Shown in pieces: positions 44,983 through 53,312 of a stretch of 64,000 nucleotides of DNA. The first letter of the stretch is position 1. Every line of letters starts with the position of its first letter. A program made the translations under genes and the position numbers. Origin of the DNA: Photobacterium iliopiscarium (GTDB lineage Bacteria > Pseudomonadota > Gammaproteobacteria > Enterobacterales > Vibrionaceae); contig NZ_PYOO01000004.1 in NCBI RefSeq assembly GCF_003026395.1, forward strand, positions 124,001 through 188,000, given 5' to 3'. A model generated the notes under the pieces. That model worked only from the letters and a program-made list of their open reading frames with translations, was not told the DNA's origin and searched no databases.

Positions 44983-45893
44983 TGGCTGATTTCCCTGAAT
45001 TTATGAATGCCAAATTGGTAGCTGAATATCTCGACCTTAATGAAAAGAAAGTGTATGCCTTAGCTAATGATGGGCTACTGCCTGCAACGAAAGTAACAGG
45101 TAAATGGCTATTTCCTAAAGCCATGCTTGATAAGTGGTTGTTAGAATCTTGCCATAATGGCGTTTTAAACGATCGGTTACTGATTGCAGGCTCTGATGAT
45201 CCATTACTACAATGCATTGTCGGTAAAATGGCAAATCAACTCGGTAGTACTGCCCTTGTTGGTTATACCTCAACAGGAACTCGTCAAGGACTGGCGATGT
45301 TAAGCAAAGGTCATGTTGATATCTGTGCTATCCATTGGGGAAATGTAGAAGAAGCCAGTTTGCGACATCCGGCCTTATTGCAACAATATCCTGGGCATAA
45401 AAACTGGGTCTTAGTCCATGCCTTTGAGCGAAAACAAGGCTTAGTCGTAAGTCCTACATTGGCAGATACCGTTAATAGCCGCTCTATTCAATTGCATGAA
45501 TTACTGTCACCACGTTGGCGTTGGGCATTACGTCAACAAGGCGCAGGAAGTATGCGAGCATTAGAAGAATGGATCCATGGTCATGGCTATAATATGGCGA
45601 TGCTTAATCAAGTTGATTGTTGTAACAGTGAACGTGAATTAGCTTCTGCGATTGCCAGAGAACAAGCAGATATTGGTTGCGCGAGTCAAAGTACCGCAGG
45701 AGAATTTGGATTAGGTTTTATACCGCTATGTACAGAAGCATTTGAACTGGTTATCCCTAAAAATATTTACTTCCGTACCTTACAACAACAGCTATTACAA
45801 TCATTAACCAATAGTGAAATTCAAGCACATGGTGACCAATTAGGCGGCTATAATTTTATCCGTACAGGCCAACAAGTATGGAGTGCTAATTAA
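44982..45893 (+). CDS. One-component regulator: excisionase-type HTH plus ModA-like binding domain
   Basis: 303 residues. An N-terminal helix-turn-helix of the excisionase/MerR-like type (VAEYLDLNEKKVYALANDGLLPATKVTGKW, about 8-55) followed by a periplasmic-binding-protein-like domain (about 65-290: AGSDDPLLQCIVGKM, GHVDICAIHWG, LRQQGAGSMRALEEWI, ADIGCASQSTAGEFGLGFIPL). It has no signal peptide, so it binds its ligand in the cytoplasm. By family logic the ligand could be molybdate or tungstate. It is coupled to fdhD by a one-base overlap. Probably a metal-responsive transcription factor of the island, by inference. Confidence 0.8.
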   Translation: MADFPEFMNAKLVAEYLDLNEKKVYALANDGLLPATKVTGKWLFPKAMLDKWLLESCHNGVLNDRLLIAGSDDPLLQCIVGKMANQLGSTALVGYTSTGTRQGLAMLSKGHVDICAIHWGNVEEASLRHPALLQQYPGHKNWVLVHAFERKQGLVVSPTLADTVNSRSIQLHELLSPRWRWALRQQGAGSMRALEEWIHGHGYNMAMLNQVDCCNSERELASAIAREQADIGCASQSTAGEFGLGFIPLCTEAFELVIPKNIYFRTLQQQLLQSLTNSEIQAHGDQLGGYNFIRTGQQVWSAN

Positions 45894-45910
45894 TTTACAA
45901 GTAAAAATCA

Positions 45911-45932
45911 AAGGTCATAGCACTATGACCTT
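45911..45932 (+). terminator. Hairpin after the fdhD operon
   Basis: AAGGTCATAG and CTATGACCTT form a perfect 10-bp stem with a 2-nt loop. The T-tract is weak. Confidence 0.6.
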
Positions 45933-46305
45933 AATGATTGCATTCTAAGCGAGTCAGTTAGATCTCCTGCCCACAAAAAGAAATCAAACAACCAACACAA
46001 CAATAAATAACAAGAAAAATGCCTCCATAACAACCATTTTCATTCATCATGCTGGTCTTTAAAATAACGCCCCTCATTTCACGTCATCACTAGAGGTAAT
46101 TAAATGCGTTAGAATTAATTTTATCGTGAATATATTAAACAATTATTTTATTGAATCGTGTTTCATTAGCAACTTCGGTTTAACTGCTGGTTTTATGAAC
46201 GATTATAAATAGGATTTACACAAACATGACTTGCTTAACCACAATCGAAAAGATGACAATATCAGGATAATTATTTCCCTCTTAAATGGGATCCAAGGAG
46301 CCATT
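45933..46305. other. Spacer upstream of pbpG
   Basis: About 370 bp, AT-rich, no supportable gene. It should hold the pbpG promoter. Confidence 0.35.
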
Positions 46306-47205
46306 GTGCGCAACGCTTTAATTTTATTTTTTACACTTGCAAGTGTCAGCTTTTCTTCTTTCGCAAGTATCAACACCAGCAAACTCAAACCAAGTAATCT
46401 TCAGACTGCTTCTGTGAGTAGTTATGTAATTGATCTAAGCTCAGGGAAAACGCTTTATCATAAAAATTCCAATGTCGTGATGCCAATTGCGTCACTAACA
46501 AAACTAATGACCGCGATGGTAACATTAGACGCGAAGTTACCGCTGAACCAAAAAATCACGTTCACTAAAACGGATAAAGAGCATATGTACAATACATATT
46601 CTCGCGTTCGTATTGGTTCACAATTAAGCCGTGGCGAGACAATGCACATTGCATTAATGTCATCTGAAAACTTAGCGGCTGCTGCCCTTGCTGCTAACTA
46701 CCCAGGTGGTTACAACGCGTTTATTCGCGCAATGAATGCTAAAGCTAAAGCACTCGGTATGACCCACACTCACTTTGTTGATAGTTCAGGTCTTAACCCT
46801 AAAAACCGCTCAACAGCATCAGACGTTGCTAAGATGGTACGCGCTGCTTACAAGTATTCTGCCATTCGTAACTACAGCACTAATGGTGCAGTTCACACCG
46901 CTTACTTTACTAACCCTCGTTATAAATTAGGTTACACCAATACCAATGCGCTAGTACGTGGTAAAAAGTGGACAGTTAATCTAAGCAAAACGGGCTTTCT
47001 TGATGAAGCTGGTCGTTGTTTAGCGATGGTAACAACGATTGATGGTAAGAAGATCCTAATGGTGATGCTTGATTCACAAGGCAAAATGACACCAATTGGT
47101 GATGCTGGCCGTATTAAGCAATGGCTACAAACAGGTAAGAGCACATCAATTACTGCTGATGCTAAATATTACCAACATAAAAAACTGAAAGAATTAACCA
47201 AATAA
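46306..47205 (+). CDS. pbpG: D-alanyl-D-alanine endopeptidase PBP7
   Basis: 299 residues from a GTG at 46306, preceded by AAGGAG at 5-nt spacing. This start gives a proper signal peptide (RNALILFFTLASVSFSSF, then AS). S11 domain with SxxK in ASLTKLM, SxN in SSENLAAAAL and KTG in SKTGFLDEAG. PBP7 hydrolyses D-Ala-meso-DAP crosslinks in the periplasm. It is shorter than PBP5 and lacks the C-terminal membrane anchor domain, as expected. Confidence 0.93.
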   Translation: MRNALILFFTLASVSFSSFASINTSKLKPSNLQTASVSSYVIDLSSGKTLYHKNSNVVMPIASLTKLMTAMVTLDAKLPLNQKITFTKTDKEHMYNTYSRVRIGSQLSRGETMHIALMSSENLAAAALAANYPGGYNAFIRAMNAKAKALGMTHTHFVDSSGLNPKNRSTASDVAKMVRAAYKYSAIRNYSTNGAVHTAYFTNPRYKLGYTNTNALVRGKKWTVNLSKTGFLDEAGRCLAMVTTIDGKKILMVMLDSQGKMTPIGDAGRIKQWLQTGKSTSITADAKYYQHKKLKELTK

Positions 47206-47232
47206 TTAATTATTGTTGTTAGTTCATATCGT

Positions 47233-47266
47233 AAAAAGCCAGCATTCATGATGCTGGCTTTTTTAT
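47233..47266 (+). terminator. Terminator of pbpG
   Basis: AAAAAGCCAGCAT and ATGCTGGCTTTTT form a perfect 13-bp stem with loop TCATG, then T/A-rich sequence. Confidence 0.92.
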
Positions 47267-47506
47267 TTCAATAACCCTACATTTAGCAATTTAACATCTC
47301 ACTTTAACGACTATTAGTAACAAAATTATTTGGTTATCATTAAAAATTAATCTTCTTTTTTGTATTTCTAACCAATAAGAATTATATAAAAAATGGCAGG
47401 TTATGTTTACATTTTATAAAGTAATCACTACTGCTCAATGTCTTGTTGAACAGAAAAAAGTGGGGATAATGAGCACCTCTTTCTCACCTCAAACAACATA
47501 TTTATT
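47267..47506. other. Spacer upstream of the C45-type hydrolase gene
   Basis: About 240 bp, AT-rich, no gene or clear motif. Confidence 0.35.
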
Positions 47507-49141
47507 ATGAATAATATTTCACAACATCATCTAGGTAAAAAGACAGTGCTTGCATGTGTTATTGCCCTTGCATCTGTGAGTTATGCCAACGCATCAACTT
47601 CTGATACACAAAATTTAACTCAATACCCACCGAAACCCTTACTTGAGCAAATTACAGCTCCTGTGACTGGCGCGTTATACAAAACCAAATTAACTGAGCA
47701 ACAACAAAAAATTGTTGATCAAGCTAAATTAGTGAAAAAGAATGGCTGGTGGCATGTCGGTATTAAAGGCAACGCTTTTGATCGTGGTTTCCAATATGGT
47801 TATCTTATCGCGCCTGATTTTAAATTAGCGTGGAAAGACAGTTGGAGCATGACCTACCTAACAACCGGTGTGCCTTATAGTTCATGGCAGAAAGCTGCGC
47901 TAGAACAAACAAAAAGTAAGATCCCAGCAGAACTTCGCCAAGAGATGGAAGGAATTGCAAAAGGTCTTAATGCCGCAGGTTTGCATGTCACTCTTGCTGA
48001 CATCATTACTTGGAACGACATGATTGAGCTTACAGGTTACTGGTGGCCTTCAGTGGGGATGCATAATTATACCAAGTGGGTTGATCCTGGTTTAATTAAT
48101 ACATCCGCATTCCCTGCCCCGTATACTAAAGCTGAAATGAACACCAATAATGTTGAACTAAGTAAAAACAGTGCCAACATTGAAGGTGCTAAAGGTAATT
48201 GCAGTGCCTTTATCGCAACAGGCAACGCGACAAATAATAAAGGTATTGTCATTGGTCACGAAACCTTTAATGATTTCTGGTCTGGTCAATTTTCTAACGT
48301 CATTTTAGATATTACACCAGATAAAGGTTACAAAATGGCCTTCCAAACAACACCTGGTATGATTGAATCTGGTACCGACTTCTGGGAAACAGGCGCAGGT
48401 CTTGCCGTTGTAGAAACCACATTAGCCAACGTGATGGATTGGAAAGCCGGTGGCACTCCTGAATTTATTCGAGTTCGTGAAGCAAGTCAGTATGCTAATA
48501 ACATTGATAGTTGGATCAAGCTTGAAGAAAAAAGCAACAATGGTGGTTATGCTAATACATGGCTCATCGGTGATATTAATAACAACCATATTGCTAAGTT
48601 TGGTCAAGGTCGTGTTTATCAATACTTCAATGAATTAAAATCAGGCTACTTCACTGGCGAAAACGTCTCTGTTGATCCACGTTTACGCTATATTGAAGGT
48701 TCTGATGTTGACTACAACGATATTCGTCAACAAGAAGGTGCTCGTCGTTTACGTTGGATCCAACTGATGCATAAATACAACGGTAAAATTAATGTGGCAA
48801 CAGGTCAAAAAATGCTCGGTGATACTTATGATGTCTACCTAAACAAAATGGATGCATCATCACGTAATATTTGTGCTGAATATGATAAAGATTCACAACC
48901 GTATGTCTCTGATCCAGCAGCCGTATGGAACGTACCCTTTACACCAGCAGGCTCTGTTGATGGTAAAGTTGCCAACAGCAATGATATTAAAAACTTAACT
49001 ATCAATGCGCGTTTTGGTCGTGCGAATGGCGCACCATTTGATGCAAAAGCCTTTATTAAAGCCCACCAGCAATGGGGATGGCAATCAGGTTATTTATTAA
49101 GTCGCCCATCTGAACCATGGACAGAGATGAAATTTATCTAA
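47507..49141 (+). CDS. Exported C45/phospholipase-B-like Ntn hydrolase
   Basis: 544 residues. Signal peptide (KKTVLACVIALASVSYANAS). The core has RGFQYGYLIAPDF, WNDMIELTGYWWP and GNCSAFIATG, where Cys232 would become the N-terminal nucleophile after self-cleavage, as in C45 acyltransferases and phospholipase B-like proteins. GIVIGHETFNDFW and the C-terminal EPWTEMKFI fit that group. The substrate is unknown, likely an amide or lipid in the periplasm or outside the cell. It is monocistronic, upstream of an unannotated small ORF. Confidence 0.75.
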   Translation: MNNISQHHLGKKTVLACVIALASVSYANASTSDTQNLTQYPPKPLLEQITAPVTGALYKTKLTEQQQKIVDQAKLVKKNGWWHVGIKGNAFDRGFQYGYLIAPDFKLAWKDSWSMTYLTTGVPYSSWQKAALEQTKSKIPAELRQEMEGIAKGLNAAGLHVTLADIITWNDMIELTGYWWPSVGMHNYTKWVDPGLINTSAFPAPYTKAEMNTNNVELSKNSANIEGAKGNCSAFIATGNATNNKGIVIGHETFNDFWSGQFSNVILDITPDKGYKMAFQTTPGMIESGTDFWETGAGLAVVETTLANVMDWKAGGTPEFIRVREASQYANNIDSWIKLEEKSNNGGYANTWLIGDINNNHIAKFGQGRVYQYFNELKSGYFTGENVSVDPRLRYIEGSDVDYNDIRQQEGARRLRWIQLMHKYNGKINVATGQKMLGDTYDVYLNKMDASSRNICAEYDKDSQPYVSDPAAVWNVPFTPAGSVDGKVANSNDIKNLTINARFGRANGAPFDAKAFIKAHQQWGWQSGYLLSRPSEPWTEMKFI

Positions 49142-49302
49142 TTAATAGAACCTCATATCGCGGTCATTAGTCACCTTTTTGATTCAATATGACCGCGATT
49201 ATTGTTTTAACTCTCATTTTATCGAAAAAATTAAACATTAAAACAATATGATACAAACATATAAGCTATGCTTTAAATTGTCTTAAAACAAAAGGAGCAT
49301 CT

Positions 49303-49404
49303 ATGCCGCATACCGAAATGATTATCCCTTCCTCACTAGGGCTTATTAGCCGAATATCTCTTACCGCATCACTGTTTCTTATCCTTGGTTTATCCATTAT
49401 GTAA
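49303..49404 (+). CDS. 33-residue predicted membrane peptide
   Basis: ATG at 49303 with AAAGGAGCATCT directly upstream, one of the best ribosome-binding sites in the window. The 33 codons encode a short polar start (MPHTEMIIPSS) and one hydrophobic helix (LTASLFLILGLSIM). A 21-bp terminator stem begins 8 bp after the stop. There is room for a promoter in the 160-bp gap after the hydrolase gene. No known small protein is recognised. Confidence 0.6.
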   Translation: MPHTEMIIPSSLGLISRISLTASLFLILGLSIM

Positions 49405-49411
49405 CGCGACA

Positions 49412-49463
49412 AAAAAGCCCCTTGGTAACTGCTTGTTCATTGCAGTTACCAAGGGGCTTTTTG
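49412..49463. terminator. Strong bidirectional terminator
   Basis: A perfect 21-bp stem (49412-49432 and 49442-49462) with core GCCCCTTGGTAACTGC and a 9-nt loop, flanked by an A-run and a T-run. It serves the small ORF and the convergent kinase operon. Confidence 0.95.
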
Positions 49464-49486
49464 TTATTCATTAACCTTCTTCTTTG

Positions 49487-51553
49487 TTACGCTGTCACAT
49501 GAAGATCCAGCTCACTCGGCGATTCTTTCTTATGTTTCAGATACACAGTAAATATTGAACCCTGACCTTCAACAGATTCAACCGTTATTTCTCCACCGAC
49601 ATTAGCCACAATACTCTGACTGACCGATAAACCTAATCCTGTTCCTGAACGACGGGTCGTGAAAAAAGGATCAAAAATACGTTTCATATTTTGTACTGAA
49701 ATACCACAACCATGATCGGTAATAACAACCATCGCCCCTAATACCTCACCTTGTTCATCAATCCAATCATCGGTAGCTATCTTCAATAATCCTTTATCAT
49801 CCATCGCATGGATACCGTTCATCTGTAAATTAACTAACACTTGCAAGAGTTGATGACGATTCGCTTCAACACTGCATTTAGCTTTAAGGTTAACTTCAAA
49901 TTGAACATCCATCTTTTTAGTACCAGAGCGCACAAGTGTTAAGCTTTCTTCTACAATCAAGTTTAAGTGATGCCATGTCACTTCATCTTGCACACCACCT
50001 TGACGGCTATATTGCAATAAACTACGAGTAATATTACGAATACGATCAATTTGAAGATGAATGGCGGCCAGCTCTTCTTGAACATCAGCCGTGCTATCAC
50101 CAAGCTCTAGCTGAATTAATTCAATGTTTCCTAAAATAACAGCAACCGGATTATTGATCTCATGCGCAATACCCGCAGTTAACTCACCCAGTGCGGCTAG
50201 TTTTTCTGTGGCCACCAGCTTAGAACGTGCTTGATGTAATAACTGAATATGACGTTCTAGTTCTTCTGTTTTTTGATGCAGACTCTGGGTGCGCTGTTCA
50301 ACTTTGTCTTCCAACTCTTTCGCGGTCAACTTAATAAGTCCGTTACGTTGCTCTAGTTGATCCAACATAGAATCAAATTGCGCGCCTAATATTTGTAATT
50401 CATGCCCTTCGCACAAATCTAATTTACCAACACGTCGCTTTAACCCCATTTGTACCGCTTTTGCAACTTGGTAAATTTTCTCTATTGGTAAAAATAAATC
50501 ACGCGAACCTCTATAAACAATAATGCTGGTGAATAACAATACCAACATAATGCTAATCCCCATTTCAATAATATTGGTTAGATGCCGATAAATTAATGGC
50601 CATTGCAAATAGCCCGTATAAAGCATTCCGACTACGTTACCGTTATTCGCATGTAACGGCTCATAAGCAGAAACATACCAACTATCATACACAAAGGCGC
50701 GATCAACAAACGTTTTCCCTTGTTGCAAGACATGTTGTTTAACCTCTTTCGAAACACGGGTTCCTACCGCTCGACCAATAAGATTAGCACTGTCTAATGG
50801 CACATTAGTACTAATGCGAACATCACCCATAAATAAAGTGACAGTACCAAGACTTCCCTTTGGTAACGTACCATCGGCGTAAACTAAATTACGAATACGA
50901 TCCACCAGCGAAGTACTATTGTTTAATAAAATACCGCCGTCTAAAATCCATTTAAGAGAACCTTGCTGATTAAAAATAGGGACTAAACTACGACTAACCA
51001 GTCCTTTTTGTTCAATCGTGCCTTCTTTAAGTAACGGTAATTGCGCTTTTGCGGGTAAATTGGGATTTAAATCATAAAGCGCTGTACTGTTTAGTACTTG
51101 AAAAAAAGTCTGCTCTTTTCCTGCACGTAATAACTGTTGCTCTTGTGCTGAAAACATTCCAATATCATTTACTGAATGTAATACCACAAAATCTAATTGA
51201 TGATTTTTATCTTGCTGACGTACCCACTCATCTAATGCCGTTTCATTAAAACGTAACCGTCGCTGAAAACCGTAAGAATTAGCCAATGCTTGTAACTCCA
51301 TCCGCTGTTCTTTTTTTAAAAGCACCATACTGTGATGAGCCACCGCTAAATCAGCTCTTACATTCATTAATGCATTTTGCCAAGTGTAGGTTATCGTCCA
51401 ATAAAAGGTAATTGCAATTAGCGCTAATAATGTAAGAAATATAGGCACAGATGTAAGCACTAAAAGTCGATAACGCACCATGGTTTTAAAGCGCCAGAGC
51501 CACATTAAGATAAATGCTTTTACTTTCATAAGATTATTTTTATCATAATTCAT
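49487..51553 (-). CDS. Membrane sensor histidine kinase of the formate dehydrogenase island
   Basis: 688 residues. First membrane helix about 29-52, a periplasmic Cache-like domain (about 53-325) with DGGILLNNSTSLVDRIR and VVGMLYTGYL, second helix about 328-347, HAMP, a coiled coil, HisKA with H464 (GIAHEINNPVAV), and HATPase (NLQMNGIHAM, DHGCGI, GTGLGLSVS). It is the DctB/NtrB-like type that pairs with sigma-54 activators. Its start overlaps the regulator's stop by 11 bp. The ligand is unknown; formate or another small acid is plausible given the neighbours and the Cache fold. Confidence 0.88.
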   Translation of the reverse strand: MNYDKNNLMKVKAFILMWLWRFKTMVRYRLLVLTSVPIFLTLLALIAITFYWTITYTWQNALMNVRADLAVAHHSMVLLKKEQRMELQALANSYGFQRRLRFNETALDEWVRQQDKNHQLDFVVLHSVNDIGMFSAQEQQLLRAGKEQTFFQVLNSTALYDLNPNLPAKAQLPLLKEGTIEQKGLVSRSLVPIFNQQGSLKWILDGGILLNNSTSLVDRIRNLVYADGTLPKGSLGTVTLFMGDVRISTNVPLDSANLIGRAVGTRVSKEVKQHVLQQGKTFVDRAFVYDSWYVSAYEPLHANNGNVVGMLYTGYLQWPLIYRHLTNIIEMGISIMLVLLFTSIIVYRGSRDLFLPIEKIYQVAKAVQMGLKRRVGKLDLCEGHELQILGAQFDSMLDQLEQRNGLIKLTAKELEDKVEQRTQSLHQKTEELERHIQLLHQARSKLVATEKLAALGELTAGIAHEINNPVAVILGNIELIQLELGDSTADVQEELAAIHLQIDRIRNITRSLLQYSRQGGVQDEVTWHHLNLIVEESLTLVRSGTKKMDVQFEVNLKAKCSVEANRHQLLQVLVNLQMNGIHAMDDKGLLKIATDDWIDEQGEVLGAMVVITDHGCGISVQNMKRIFDPFFTTRRSGTGLGLSVSQSIVANVGGEITVESVEGQGSIFTVYLKHKKESPSELDLHVTA

Positions 51554-53000
51554 CAGTCCATTCTTTGTATTTACGCTCTAATGTTTTCCTTGCCACACCG
51601 AGCTGACGAGCTGCTGCTGATTTATTACCATCGCTAGCATCAACAACTTGCATAATATGTGCTTTTTCAACTTCTTTTAATGTCCACGTAACTGGGTAAC
51701 AATACTGATCTTCACCGTCTTCATGGCATTGACATGGTCGTTGCGGATGTGTGGCATGTATCTCTAATTCTTCGCCTGTCACTCCCTGCGTATTGGTTAC
51801 AGAAACAGGTAATGCATCACCTTGTAATTCACGCCAATAATCTGCTGGTGGCTTACCCAGCAAAATACAGCGTTCCATCATGTTACGTAATTCACGAATA
51901 TTACCGGGCCATGAATAGGCCTGCATTGCCAAAATATCTTCATGGGTCCAATTAACCGTTTTCATACCTAAATCTTTTGAGAGTTGCTGTGTAAAATGAT
52001 GGGTTAATGACGGAATATCTTCTACACGTTCACGTAATGATGGCAAATCAATGGTTAATACATTAAGTCGATAATACAAATCTCGACGAAAACGCCCTTC
52101 TTCAACTTCAAGTTTTAAGTTACGGTTAGTCGCCGCAACAATACGAACATCAATTTGAATTTCTCGCTCAGAGCCCACAGGACGAATCGCTTTTTGTTCT
52201 AGGGCGCGTAACAATGATGACTGCATAGCTAATGGCATTTCACCAATTTCATCGAGAAACAACGTGCCATTATTGGCAACCCGAAACAGACCTTCACGGC
52301 TTTTCTTCGCGCCAGTAAATGCACCAGAGACATGCCCAAACAATTCACTTTCTAAAAGTTCAGGGGCAATGGCGGCACAGTTAATAGGAACAAAAGGCCC
52401 AGTACGCTTACTTAATTGATGTAAAGCGCGCGCAACCAATTCTTTACCTGTACCCGATTCACCTTCCACTAATACCGCAGCAATAGATGGTGCAACTTGA
52501 GCGATCAGCTTTTTCATCTTTTGTGTCGCCGGCGCATCACCAATGATATTCACGGGGTAACTACGCTCAACATCACGTTGCAATGCGAAATTTTGACGTT
52601 CCACTAACCGACGTTCAATACAACGATTCACTGATTGCATCATCTGATCAAGATTAAACGGTTTTAGAATAAAGTCAGACGCACCAGCACGTAAGGCTTG
52701 GATTGCCATTTCTAAATCCGCATAACCGGTCATAAAAATCACATCACTACGACGTGTTGTCGGATCAAACGCTTCATGCCATTCAATACCAGAACGACCG
52801 GGCAAGTTAATATCAACAATTAATAAATCGAAATGGCAACGTTTACGAATCTCTTCAGCTTCTTCAATACTTCCTGCGGTATCAACTTGAGCAAATTTTT
52901 TACTTAACGCTTTCTTTAAAATCGTGCGCATTCCTGGCTCATCATCAACCACTAATACAGAAACCGCAGTCCAAGATGAAGACAAACTAAAATCAGACAT
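51543..53000 (-). CDS. Sigma-54-dependent response regulator (NtrC family)
   Basis: 485 residues: receiver with phospho-acceptor D63 (LLIVDINLPGRSG), AAA+ domain with Walker A ESGTGKE (181-187) and the sigma-54 contact loop GAFTGA (226-231), and a C-terminal Fis-type helix-turn-helix (NKSAAARQLGVARKTLERK). The linker between AAA+ and DNA-binding domains holds C423, C425, H426 and C434, an unusual Cys/His cluster. Divergent from tupA, with palindromic sites in between that are also found at the fdh operon. It probably activates both. Confidence 0.93.
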   Translation of the reverse strand: MSDFSLSSSWTAVSVLVVDDEPGMRTILKKALSKKFAQVDTAGSIEEAEEIRKRCHFDLLIVDINLPGRSGIEWHEAFDPTTRRSDVIFMTGYADLEMAIQALRAGASDFILKPFNLDQMMQSVNRCIERRLVERQNFALQRDVERSYPVNIIGDAPATQKMKKLIAQVAPSIAAVLVEGESGTGKELVARALHQLSKRTGPFVPINCAAIAPELLESELFGHVSGAFTGAKKSREGLFRVANNGTLFLDEIGEMPLAMQSSLLRALEQKAIRPVGSEREIQIDVRIVAATNRNLKLEVEEGRFRRDLYYRLNVLTIDLPSLRERVEDIPSLTHHFTQQLSKDLGMKTVNWTHEDILAMQAYSWPGNIRELRNMMERCILLGKPPADYWRELQGDALPVSVTNTQGVTGEELEIHATHPQRPCQCHEDGEDQYCYPVTWTLKEVEKAHIMQVVDASDGNKSAAARQLGVARKTLERKYKEWTDEL

Positions 53001-53007
53001 AGATACC

Positions 53008-53023
53008 GAGACATTTTAACCAA
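53008..53023. promoter_or_regulatory. Putative activator half-site upstream of tupA
   Basis: GAGACATTTTAACCAA shares the left arm and spacer GAGACATTTT with the site at 42495; the right arm is degenerate. It lies 26 bp from the full site at 53034. Confidence 0.45.
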
Positions 53024-53033
53024 ACTAAAATTT

Positions 53034-53049
53034 GCGACATTTTGTCTCA
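53034..53049. promoter_or_regulatory. Putative activator site upstream of tupA
   Basis: GCGACATTTTGTCTCA, a palindrome (GAC-ATTTT-GTC core, outer G.G/C.C). It is the same motif as at 42495, centred about 145 bp upstream of the tupA -12 element and 40 bp from the regulator gene start. Confidence 0.65.
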
Positions 53050-53172
53050 CTACGAATCATTAAGTCAAAATTGTTTTATCATTAAGTACAACTTCGGTTA
53101 TCTTTAACCTATTTTACGTAATATTTGATACCAAAATCACATAATAAGACCTTTTCATCAACATTTAAAAGG

Positions 53173-53188
53173 TGGCACTTTATTTGCT
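53173..53188 (+). promoter_or_regulatory. Sigma-54 promoter of tupABC-mob
   Basis: TGGCACTTTATTTGCT matches TGGCACG-N4-TTGCW at all but one defined position. The start would be near 53199, about 115 bp before tupA. Confidence 0.85.
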
Positions 53189-53312
53189 TATAGCTGAGCA
53201 GTGCTCTTTATTGCGGGAAGATGGGTCATTTTGCCGCATATATTCAGCGCCAAAAACTTGTGACTTATCATCTCAGCATTTTTTAATGCAAACCAATCGA
53301 TCAGGAACGTTG

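Noticed and set aside
53172-53312. Longer TupA N-terminus
   Set aside because: It would begin at the sigma-54 promoter itself and would hide the signal peptide.
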